Assembly: GCA_018824765.1 (NCBI GenBank)
Contig: JAHJFW010000121.1
Coordinates: 1-18,382 of the forward strand
Source: Patescibacteria group bacterium
GTDB lineage: Bacteria; Patescibacteriota; Patescibacteriia; 2-12-FULL-60-25
Length of the DNA stretch: 18,382 bases
Direction: 5' to 3'
Positions 12,983 to 18,382 of the stretch are shown piece by piece. The position numbers were made by a program, and so were the translations under genes. The stretch's first letter is position 1. Each line of letters opens with the position of its first letter. Under the pieces are notes generated by a model. It saw nothing but the letters and a program-made list of their open reading frames with translations. It did no database searches and was not told the origin of the DNA.

Positions 12983-13431
12983 TTTGATGAAAAGATAATA
13001 TTGGGTTCCGCATTATAAATTGGCGCGACATAATCACTTGCTTCCAGCTTACCGCCCCAAAGCTCTGTAGCCAAGTCCTTTATATGCGCGGCTTGGTCAA
13101 CTGAAATGCCGACCAAGGGCAGATGATATGCGTGCGCCAAAATATTTGCCGCAAGCACTCCTTGGCGGACAGCGGAAAATGACCCGGGTCCTGCCACCAC
13201 ACAAATACCTTTGAGGGGTACGCCTCTCAATGAACAACCAATGTAGTCGGCGATCACTTTTAATAGTTCATTGCTACGACCGGCCTGTTTTTTAATCTTT
13301 CTTCCGTATTCTCCAATAAGTCCGGTACGTATAATTCCGGAAACAGACGTATCTATAAAGAGCCATGACAAAACCTGTTTGTGGCGCTTGGTTTTTGCTG
13401 GGCGTTTTTTTAAAGTCGTTGCTTTGGCCAT
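12979..13431 (-). CDS. tsaB: TsaB-like protein, N-terminal lobe only
   Basis: 150 aa from the ATG at 13431, against about 220 or more for ordinary TsaB. TsaB is the ASKHA-fold partner of TsaD in making the t6A37 modification of ANN-decoding tRNAs. The first phosphate-like motif WLFIDTSVSG (23-32), the partner-contact segment with ELLKVIADY (55-63), and the hallmark VVAGPGSFSAVRQGVLAANI (78-97) are present, followed by LPLVGISVDQAAHIKDL. The chain ends at EPNIIFSSK, where the second lobe would begin, so this is a half-length version. The N-terminus has a basic KKRPAKTKRHK stretch not usual in TsaB. It overlaps the next gene by ATGA. Whether it still supports t6A is unknown. Confidence 0.75.
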   Translation of the reverse strand: MAKATTLKKRPAKTKRHKQVLSWLFIDTSVSGIIRTGLIGEYGRKIKKQAGRSNELLKVIADYIGCSLRGVPLKGICVVAGPGSFSAVRQGVLAANILAHAYHLPLVGISVDQAAHIKDLATELWGGKLEASDYVAPIYNAEPNIIFSSK

Positions 13432-13465
13432 GCTTAAAATAAAAAATATCCGATTGCCCGCCGAT

Positions 13466-14062
13466 TTATTTATCAATCGGATCAAGCTTATCAATAACAA
13501 TATTCTTTGGCGCTTCTAAAATACTATATAAAAACTTGTCCGTGATTTCTCTGCGGTATTTATAATCCTGCAAGGTCATGCAAGAAAAATTTATTTCAAA
13601 TCCCAACTCGCCTTCCAAACGCTCAATCAGTTTTTTTGTCGCGTATTGGTCAACGTTTCCGACAATAAACAGGTCAACCACAGAACTTCCGCGGCCAATA
13701 AACGAACCCAATAGCGCGGCATATTGTATGTCTCCCAAGCCGTGGATTTCGCGGTCCAAGCGGCGCTCCATCAAAACATGCGCCTTGGTTATCAAAGTCC
13801 TGATTTCGTTCAAAAGCGGGAAGTTCAAATTCATCCTGTAGTATTTGCGCTTCAAGCCGGGTTTTTTGGATTCGGTATCCGGGGCATCGGTTTCATCAAC
13901 CAAACTCAACTCCACCAAGTTATCCAACTCGCGCCTGACCGCATTTATCTGCGTATCTATTGCACGCGTCAACTCCCTGACAAAATAAGCTCTGTCCGGA
14001 TTATGTACGAACAGAGTTAAAAGTTTAACTCGGGTTTTTGACCCAAATAAGTGTTCAAGCAT
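13466..14062 (-). CDS. Winged-helix regulator with degenerate nucleotidyltransferase-like domain
   Basis: 198 aa. N-terminal winged helix-turn-helix (about 1-70): LFGSKTRVKLLTLFVHNP, YFVRELTRAIDTQINAVRRELDNL as recognition helix region, then a wing with KRKYYRMN. The C-terminal half resembles a minimal nucleotidyltransferase fold: LLGSFIGRGSSVVDLFIVGNVD (120-141) matches the GS-x9-D-x-D pattern, but the second acid is F, so catalysis is unlikely. This arrangement is common in CPR genomes and is usually called a transcriptional regulator. It opens the envelope operon and is divergent from the PP2C/beta-propeller gene, so it may regulate one or both. There is no clear Shine-Dalgarno; the gap before it holds a 7-bp inverted repeat that could be an operator. 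Confidence 0.8.
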   Translation of the reverse strand: MLEHLFGSKTRVKLLTLFVHNPDRAYFVRELTRAIDTQINAVRRELDNLVELSLVDETDAPDTESKKPGLKRKYYRMNLNFPLLNEIRTLITKAHVLMERRLDREIHGLGDIQYAALLGSFIGRGSSVVDLFIVGNVDQYATKKLIERLEGELGFEINFSCMTLQDYKYRREITDKFLYSILEAPKNIVIDKLDPIDK

Positions 14063-14076
14063 AGTTGTTAAAGTCT

Positions 14077-14119
14077 ACCCCTTATATCCTGCCCTCTTAC
14101 CAAGCTCTTGACAAGGGGT
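14077..14119. promoter_or_regulatory. Inverted repeat ACCCCTT/AAGGGGT in the divergent promoter region
   Basis: ACCCCTT (14077-14083) and AAGGGGT (14113-14119) flank 29 bases in the 69-nt gap between two divergent genes. A TTGACA lies on the plus strand at 14108-14113 but has no -10 at normal spacing. A minus-strand TTATCCACC (one mismatch to a DnaA box) overlaps the right arm. A binding site for the adjacent regulator is possible. Confidence 0.35.
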
Positions 14120-14131
14120 GGATAAGTTGCC

Positions 14132-16285
14132 GTGAAAAGACTTAGGATAGACGCAGATATGCAATTCGCGTATAATCCCAAAAAAGATAATTCAACCGAT
14201 AATGGCATGGTTTTGCAACAATTCCGCGTAGCTGAGATTGAAATAGCGAAAAGCCCGACCGATGAAAAGATCATCGGCATTTTCCGTTATGAAGGCGGCG
14301 GCCAAATGAAAAAAGGCTCGACAATTTTGATCTTGGCTGAAATCTCTTCAACTTTATACGCCTACGAGCGCTTCTTGGACGTGATCAATGCCACGACCGA
14401 ACAGGCGCGGCATTTGATTTCAGCCGTGGAGACAGACCCTGTGGCGCGCTTTGAAAAACTAATCCAGCGCATCAATGAAGACATTGTAATATTCCTGGAG
14501 GGCGAACCGACCCCGCTGGCTTGGAGCCGCGTAAATATTTTTATCATTGAGCTCTCGCAAGACCACGTTTGTCTGACAGGACGCGGCCGGCTGATGAACA
14601 TCTTCCTCCAAAAACAAGAAGACGGCGGTTACCGGACTTTTGATCTTTTCGGCTCACTAGACCAATCAGCCGAGGTAGATCCGAACAAACCTTTTTCCTC
14701 GCTCATCTGCGGGGATATGAAGGTCGGCGACATTTTAATGGCTGGGACGCTGAATCTTGAGCGCCTGCGCAATGAACTGCGAATAAAAGAGCGGCTTACC
14801 ACATTGCCGCCGGTTTCAGCCGCCTTGGAAATTAAACAGGAATTGGAGCATCGCGGCATACCTGATGATTTCGTGGCTGCGATTGTCGCGTGTTGCGCTT
14901 TGGAAATGCCGTCCTTTGAAGCAAAAGAGACGCCTCCGCCTGAAACAGACAAAAGCACGACTTCCATCAACAAGCTGATAGAAACGGAAAAAGACACTGA
15001 AGAAACGCTGTCTCCTGCCATTGCTCCGACCCAAAAAAATACCGGCGTCAATCCAAAAAAGATGGTCGTCGGCGGATTTTTCGGCTTAGTTAATATTTTG
15101 AGGCGCGGCTTAAAAAAGTATCGCCCGAAGGATGTGGCTGTCATGACCAGTTTGCGCGGAATGAATGCGGGCCACGGCAGTATTTTTACCAAAAAACGTA
15201 AAAGAATAGCGATCGCCCTTGTGCTCGTGTTGCTTATCTCGCTATTCGGAGTTTATTCATGGAAGAAAAACAGGCGCTTAGCGGCTGAAGCAGCCACTTG
15301 GACGGCGATGTATGAACAGGCGCGCGATGACCGCGATCGTGCTGAATCAGATTTGGTTTACGGCAATGAAAGCCGCGCTAAAAAAAGCATTGATGACGCC
15401 GTGGGATTGCTCGGGACATTAGACCAAAGCAAACCCGAGTATAAGGAAAAAATTGACAACCTTAACAAAGAGCTATCGGATCTGAATAAACGTCTGCAGA
15501 AAATCACAAGTATTGAACCGGTTGAATTAACCGCTTTGTCCGGAGCAGCCAACGGCACTCTGGCGGCGCCAGTACTCATTGGCAATTCTGCCTATGCCGT
15601 TGCCAATGATTCGCACACAATCATAAAAATCGACATTACCGACAAAACAGTCAAAAACATTCCTCTTCCGAGCGACGCCGAACCAATCGTATCAGGCAGT
15701 GCAGGCGATAAGTCGATTATTTTTACCACAGCCAAAGGCAAGTTGTACGCCGTTGACATAAGCAATGATGCTGTCAAAACATTTTCAAGCCAGCCGCGTT
15801 CATCGGATATTGCAGACCTTGTCGTTTACGGCGGCAAAACATACGAACTCGACAAATCAGACGGACAAATTTGGAAAGCTGCGGCTATAAGCGGCGGATT
15901 CGGCGCTGAACAATCCTATATCAAGGCTTCCAATGTTGAGCTTGCCGGAGCAGTTGGTCTTGCCATAGATAGCAATGTTTACGTGCTAAAACCGGACGGC
16001 ACGGTTGCACGCTTCCTCTCCGGCGGACAAGAAGGCTTTAGCTTGACCGCTATCGAACCGCCACTCCGGGCTGCGTCAGCCATCTGGACCGATGTTGATG
16101 CGACAAACATTGTCATCACTGATCCTGCTGAAAAACGCGTTTTGATTTTCAATAAAGACGGCACGCTAAAAGCCCAATTGCAATCGGATAAATTCAGCGG
16201 CCCGAGGGATGTGTATGGCGACCAAAAAACGAATAAGGTTCTAGTGGTTGATGGAACGTCTTTACTGCTGATTGATTTGCCGTGA
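14132..16285 (+). CDS. PP2C-like domain-TM-beta-propeller protein
   Basis: 717 aa from GTG at 14132; ATG at 14159 or 14207 are possible starts, and TATAAT at 14171-14176 (17 nt after TAGACG) would favour the last. The N-terminal ~250 residues have a PP2C-like order of strands and helices (FRVAEIEIAK, STILILAEISS, VNIFIIELSQDHVCLTGRGR, ICGDMKVGDILMAGT) but lack the paired aspartates that bind metal, so it is probably a pseudophosphatase. A Pro/Thr/Glu linker (265-305), a basic region, one transmembrane helix (358-376), a coiled coil (380-470) and a C-terminal repeat region of about 240 residues follow. The last has blades such as YAVANDSHTIIKIDITDK and VYVLKPDGTVARFL, like a beta-propeller. 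It is probably a membrane sensor or scaffold with the propeller outside. Confidence 0.8.
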   Translation: MKRLRIDADMQFAYNPKKDNSTDNGMVLQQFRVAEIEIAKSPTDEKIIGIFRYEGGGQMKKGSTILILAEISSTLYAYERFLDVINATTEQARHLISAVETDPVARFEKLIQRINEDIVIFLEGEPTPLAWSRVNIFIIELSQDHVCLTGRGRLMNIFLQKQEDGGYRTFDLFGSLDQSAEVDPNKPFSSLICGDMKVGDILMAGTLNLERLRNELRIKERLTTLPPVSAALEIKQELEHRGIPDDFVAAIVACCALEMPSFEAKETPPPETDKSTTSINKLIETEKDTEETLSPAIAPTQKNTGVNPKKMVVGGFFGLVNILRRGLKKYRPKDVAVMTSLRGMNAGHGSIFTKKRKRIAIALVLVLLISLFGVYSWKKNRRLAAEAATWTAMYEQARDDRDRAESDLVYGNESRAKKSIDDAVGLLGTLDQSKPEYKEKIDNLNKELSDLNKRLQKITSIEPVELTALSGAANGTLAAPVLIGNSAYAVANDSHTIIKIDITDKTVKNIPLPSDAEPIVSGSAGDKSIIFTTAKGKLYAVDISNDAVKTFSSQPRSSDIADLVVYGGKTYELDKSDGQIWKAAAISGGFGAEQSYIKASNVELAGAVGLAIDSNVYVLKPDGTVARFLSGGQEGFSLTAIEPPLRAASAIWTDVDATNIVITDPAEKRVLIFNKDGTLKAQLQSDKFSGPRDVYGDQKTNKVLVVDGTSLLLIDLP

Positions 16286-16325
16286 TGTCAGGTTATAGTT
16301 TATAGCTGATAGGTTATGGGGATGG
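16286..16325. repeat. Intergenic word repeat (AGGTTATAG)
   Basis: Words AGGTTATAGTTTATAG and GATAGGTTATGGGGATGGGG follow the stop codon. The same GGTTATA word recurs in the rplL-rplJ and rplJ upstream gaps. Confidence 0.55.
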
Positions 16326-16372
16326 GGGTTTTTCCGAACTACCAGCTGCCACTAGCCACGCTCCAAAAAAAC

Positions 16373-16403
16373 AAAAATCTCCGCTTTTTCACGGAGATTT
16401 TTT
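16373..16403 (-). terminator. Terminator between convergent genes, bidirectional
   Basis: AAATCTCCG (16375-16383) pairs with CGGAGATTT (16392-16400) around an 8-nt loop, extended by A/T pairs. T-runs follow on both strands (plus 16398-16403; minus TTTTTGTTTTTTT), so it can end both the plus-strand gene and the rplJ-rplL transcript. Confidence 0.88.
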
Positions 16404-16419
16404 GTTTGCGCTGATCGCG

Positions 16420-17010
16420 TTATTTCAAGACTGCTGTTGCTCCGGCTTCTTCCAGTTTCTTTTTCATTTCCTCGGCTTCAGCCTTGGAAGCGCCTTCTTT
16501 TATGACCTTAGGCGCGGCGTCAACCATGTCCTTAGCTTCTTTCAAGCCGAGGCCGGTTACTTCGCGAACGACTTTAATGACGCCGATTTTGTTACCACCG
16601 ACCGACGAGAGTTCCACATCAAAGGATGATTTCTCTTCAGCCTGTGCGCCGCCTGCCGCTCCCGGCATAGCCATGGCCATAACTGGAGCCGCGGCTGACA
16701 CGCCGAATTTATCTTCCAGCACTTTCACCAATTCGGCTAAATCCAAAACTGACAATTTTTCAATCGCAGCCACCAGATCCTTAAATTTACTCGGCACTTC
16801 AACCTCTTTATTCTCCTCTTTTTTCTCTTCTTTTTTAGGCGCTTCTACTGCCTTCTCTTCAACTTTCGGAGCCTCCTCAACTTTCGGAGCCTCTTCAACT
16901 TTCGGAGCCTCTTCAACTTTCGGAGCCTCTTCAACTTTCGGAGCCTCCTCTGCCTGCACAACCGGCTCGGTTTGCGTTACTTCGTCTGTCTTTGTTGCTT
17001 CGTCTGACAT
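16420..17010 (-). CDS. rplL: Ribosomal protein L7/L12 with long repeat-bearing N-terminal extension
   Basis: 196 aa, against about 120-130 for ordinary bL12. The canonical part starts near residue 75: dimerisation domain SKFKDLVAAIEKLSVLDLAELVKVLEDKFGV (74-104), the Ala-rich hinge (AAAPVMAMAMPGAAGG, 106-121) and the factor-binding C-terminal domain with FDVELSSVGGNKIGVIKVVR and TGLGLKEAKDMVD. The first ~73 residues are an acidic/lysine extension with five exact EEAPKV repeats (21-50) and EEKKEENKEVEV. The extension has no stop codons, no internal ATG and the same frame, so it belongs to the protein; there is no Shine-Dalgarno before the ATG at 17010. bL12 dimers bind L10 and recruit EF-Tu, EF-G and IF2. 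It lies 40 nt after rplJ, in the standard order. Confidence 0.93.
   Translation of the reverse strand: MSDEATKTDEVTQTEPVVQAEEAPKVEEAPKVEEAPKVEEAPKVEEAPKVEEKAVEAPKKEEKKEENKEVEVPSKFKDLVAAIEKLSVLDLAELVKVLEDKFGVSAAAPVMAMAMPGAAGGAQAEEKSSFDVELSSVGGNKIGVIKVVREVTGLGLKEAKDMVDAAPKVIKEGASKAEAEEMKKKLEEAGATAVLK
16861..16950. repeat. 18-bp coding minisatellite, five copies, in rplL
   Basis: Five 18-bp units encode EEAPKV, residues 21-50. On the plus strand the core is ACTTTCGGAGCCTC followed by CTCA or TTCA. The copies are nearly identical at DNA level, with C/T changes at one codon third position, indicating recent expansion. Confidence 0.9.
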
Positions 17011-17050
17011 AGTATTTAGGTTATAGGTGTTAGGTTATAGGTTATAGGTT
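17011..17050. repeat. Intergenic word repeat (GGTTATAGGTT) between rplJ and rplL
   Basis: The whole 40-nt gap is TAGGTTATAGGTG, TTAGGTTATAGG and TTATAGG words. It has no Shine-Dalgarno for rplL. The same word opens the gap upstream of rplJ (17552-17592). Confidence 0.7.
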
Positions 17051-17551
17051 TCAAACCGAGGCTGTCGGTTCTTTTGCTTCGCGGATCGCATTCAGCGCGC
17101 GGACAAATGCGGACACCGGCGCATAAATCGTTCCCACTACTTGGCCGAGCAATTCTTTCTTGCCCGGCAAAAGTGATAAAGCAGTAACCTTGGCTTGATC
17201 GGCAAATTCCCCTTCGAAAACTCCGGCAACCAGCTTGACCGGCGTGGTCTTTGCAATCTCACCCAATGCTCTGGCTGGCGCTATTTCATCCTCCATGCCG
17301 AAAGCCACACTAAGCATTCCGGGTAAAGATTTTGTATCAACTTCGTAACCTGCCTCTTGGACCGCTTTGCTGATAAGCGTTTTCTTGGCCACCATGTAAT
17401 CAACGTTCGACTCGCGCATTTTTTTACGCAACTCGTCAGCCATGGCGACCGTCAGACCTTGGTAGTCGGCAAAAACAAATGACTTTGCTTTTTGCATCCG
17501 ATCTTTCAGGATCTGAATGATATCTGACTTTTGATCTCGTGTTTTTGGCAT
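17051..17551 (-). CDS. rplJ: Ribosomal protein L10
   Basis: 166 aa from the ATG at 17551 (MPKTRDQKSDIIQILKDR); an open extension upstream is repeat DNA and not supported. Typical uL10: the N-terminal helix, SFVFADYQGLTVAMADELRKKMRESNVDYMVAKKTLISKA (35-74) and the conserved strand-turn region with PARALGEIAKTTPVKLVAGVFEG. The C-terminal helix after LLGQVVGTIYAPVSAFVRALNAI would bind L7/L12 dimers. It anchors the stalk to 23S rRNA, and with L12 represses its own operon by binding the leader. Word repeats replace a Shine-Dalgarno upstream. Followed by rplL, as in most bacteria. rplK and rplA are not in the window. Confidence 0.95.
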   Translation of the reverse strand: MPKTRDQKSDIIQILKDRMQKAKSFVFADYQGLTVAMADELRKKMRESNVDYMVAKKTLISKAVQEAGYEVDTKSLPGMLSVAFGMEDEIAPARALGEIAKTTPVKLVAGVFEGEFADQAKVTALSLLPGKKELLGQVVGTIYAPVSAFVRALNAIREAKEPTASV

Positions 17552-17592
17552 AATTAGGTTATAGGTTGTAGGCGGTAGGTTGTAGATTGTAA
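17552..17592. repeat. Intergenic word repeat upstream of rplJ
   Basis: TTAGGTTATAGGTTG, TAGGCGGTAGGTTG and TAGATTGTA words occupy the 40 nt immediately upstream of the rplJ start, where a ribosome binding site is expected. Confidence 0.6.
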
Positions 17593-17689
17593 AAATCAAC
17601 CAATCACCTACCAATTTTCTTGTTTTTCGACCTTTTGATCCCACCTTGGAAAAAATCTCCGGTGGATTGTCCGCCGTAGCTTAATGCGG

Positions 17690-17830
17690 AGGCGGATATA
17701 ATAACACCCACAGTCGTCCTGTGAGCGTATTCGGAATCCCCCGCCGCTAAAGCTATGGGGGACCTACGGGCTCCTCGGCAAGGTTAGGTTTTAAGCCCTT
17801 TTTTCGGGCCCTTGCTGTCTCAGGACTTGA
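17690..17830 (-). promoter_or_regulatory. Ribosomal protein L10 leader (autoregulatory RNA)
   Basis: On the minus strand GAGACAGCAAGG, a GCCC/GGGC hairpin with an A-rich loop, TTAAAACCTAACCTTGCC and GAGG form the L10(L12)4-binding structure known from many bacteria (Rfam L10_leader type): the CAAGG/CCTTG stem and unpaired TTAAAACC are seen at 17771-17822. Two further stems follow, TCCCCC/GGGGGA (17737-17762) and CCCACAG/CTGTGAG (17707-17725). Nearer the gene lies TCCGCC/GGCGGA (17670-17696), before a T6 run, a possible attenuator. The role is from the family. Confidence 0.8.
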
Positions 17831-17841
17831 GTGTTGGCGGC

Positions 17842-17870
17842 AGAATACCCTAAAGCCGGATTTTGGTCAA
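17842..17870 (-). promoter_or_regulatory. Promoter of rplJ-rplL
   Basis: On the minus strand TTGACC (17865-17870) is followed after 17 nt by TATTCT (17842-17847). Transcription would start near 17835, just upstream of the L10 leader stem, giving a leader of about 280 nt. Confidence 0.72.
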
Positions 17871-17907
17871 ATTACAGATAAAATGCCGAGTCTCCTTATC
17901 CGTTACA

Positions 17908-18324
17908 TTAAAGCAATCCACGCGTAATCAGATCTGGTAGTATTTTATTTTTCAGGATCGGTGAGAGCCGCGGGTGCGAAATGTCACCTTTCGTGAGCCA
18001 ATGCAGTTCAATAATCTCATTCGTCGGAACTGGCGTGCCAATAATTTTTCCTTCAAAAAGCCGGATCGAAACATCCTTCGTCGGATCTCCAGCCGCGACA
18101 TCAGTGTACTCTCCCAAAAATACAAGAGTCGCATCATCTAAATCCGCGGAAAGCTCTTCTTTGATTTCACGCTTCAAACACGCTTGGTCAGTCTCACCTT
18201 TCTCAAACTTACCTCCCGGTAAAATAAAATCCGAGGTGAAATAATTTTTTACGCATACGAGAAAACCAGTTCCGTCTTTCGAGCGGATAAGCAATCCAGC
18301 TTTGTTGAAATAGGCCATATTCAT
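17908..18324 (-). CDS. NUDIX hydrolase
   Basis: 138 aa. The NUDIX box is visible from residue 37 on: GGKFEKGETDQACLKREIKE followed by EL, matching Gx5Ex7REUxEE with all key acids. The N-terminal strand (KAGLLIRSKDGTGFLVCVKN) and the later FLGEYTD and VSIRLFEGKII fit the fold. The ending IELHWLTKGDISHPRLSP with ILKNKILPDLI is as in MutT-type members that sanitise or hydrolyse nucleoside diphosphate derivatives; the substrate is not readable. It starts at ATG 18324 or the ATG two codons later. GGAGGGGGG lies about 18 nt upstream, rather far for a Shine-Dalgarno. It lies upstream of rplJ in the same orientation but the rplJ promoter separates them. Confidence 0.9.
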   Translation of the reverse strand: MNMAYFNKAGLLIRSKDGTGFLVCVKNYFTSDFILPGGKFEKGETDQACLKREIKEELSADLDDATLVFLGEYTDVAAGDPTKDVSIRLFEGKIIGTPVPTNEIIELHWLTKGDISHPRLSPILKNKILPDLITRGLL

Positions 18325-18349
18325 TCATCTCTTTCATCATTCCCCCCTC

Positions 18350-18382
18350 CGTAATTAAAAATTGTAAATTGATAATTGAAAA
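18350..18382. repeat. Intergenic word repeat (AATTGTAAATTGATAATTG), runs off window
   Basis: AATTAAAAATTG, TAAATTG and ATAATTG words at the window end, upstream of the NUDIX gene. Same style as the other gaps but an AT-only word set. Confidence 0.5.

Noticed and set aside
13432..13500. Longer start for tsaB
   Set aside because: The extra residues overlap the upstream regulator gene; the ATG at 13431 gives a sensible N-terminus.
14629..15192. Minus-strand 187-residue ORF
   Set aside because: Antisense to the PP2C-like gene; low-complexity composition, no motif.
16484..17026. Plus-strand 180-residue ORF rich in SSTFGAS repeats
   Set aside because: Mirror of the EEAPKV minisatellite and rplL on the opposite strand; no ribosome binding site or family.
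17552..17644. Longer start for rplJ
   Set aside because: The extension translates word repeats and leader RNA (IYNLPPTTYNL); L10 begins at MPKTRDQKSD.

Overview
The window looks like chromosomal DNA from a Candidate Phyla Radiation bacterium (Patescibacteria, probably a Parcubacteria-type lineage). This is inferred from the mix of protein families: a DUF4012 membrane protein in a glycosyltransferase operon, a winged-helix/nucleotidyltransferase-like regulator, a PP2C-like/transmembrane/beta-propeller protein, a half-length TsaB, and short intergenic gaps filled with word-like repeats. TGA is used as a stop throughout, so the lineage is not one that recodes UGA. No rRNA or tRNA gene was seen.

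Region 1 (1-1741). The tail of a cupin gene (+) is followed by a terminator and then an array of 36-bp units carrying five perfect DnaA boxes (TTATCCACA), all in one orientation. Next comes a cassette between two inverted copies of a 30-bp hairpin element (371-400 and 1696-1725). It holds a two-gene, ATGA-coupled unit (unknown 136-aa protein plus a RelA/SpoT-type HD hydrolase) and, upstream, an apparent ~190-nt small RNA gene with a consensus sigma-70 promoter and a strong terminator.

Region 2 (1742-5232). A visibly AT-rich, defence-like group on the minus strand: a MazG-type NTP pyrophosphohydrolase, a PD-(D/E)XK nuclease fused to a DUF2075 helicase, a small three-helix membrane protein, and a membrane-anchored Mrr endonuclease with a C4 zinc finger. 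This is the best candidate for an undescribed system. It is followed by repeat-rich DNA, a small-protein pseudogene with an internal stop codon, and a hicBA toxin-antitoxin pair (5426-6319) driven by what looks like a near-leaderless promoter.

Region 3 (6357-14062). A long minus-strand operon, in transcription order: winged-helix regulator, short tsaB, a processive membrane glycosyltransferase, two GT2 glycosyltransferases, DUF4012 protein, mreB. Several junctions are ATGA overlaps. The theme is cell-surface polysaccharide and cell shape.

Region 4 (14132-18382). A plus-strand gene for a PP2C-like/TM/beta-propeller protein is divergent from the operon and convergent with rplJ-rplL, with a terminator hairpin usable on both strands in between. 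rplJ-rplL is preceded by a recognisable L10-binding leader and promoter. The L7/L12 protein has an unusual ~70-residue acidic/lysine N-terminal extension built on five exact EEAPKV repeats. A NUDIX hydrolase gene lies upstream.
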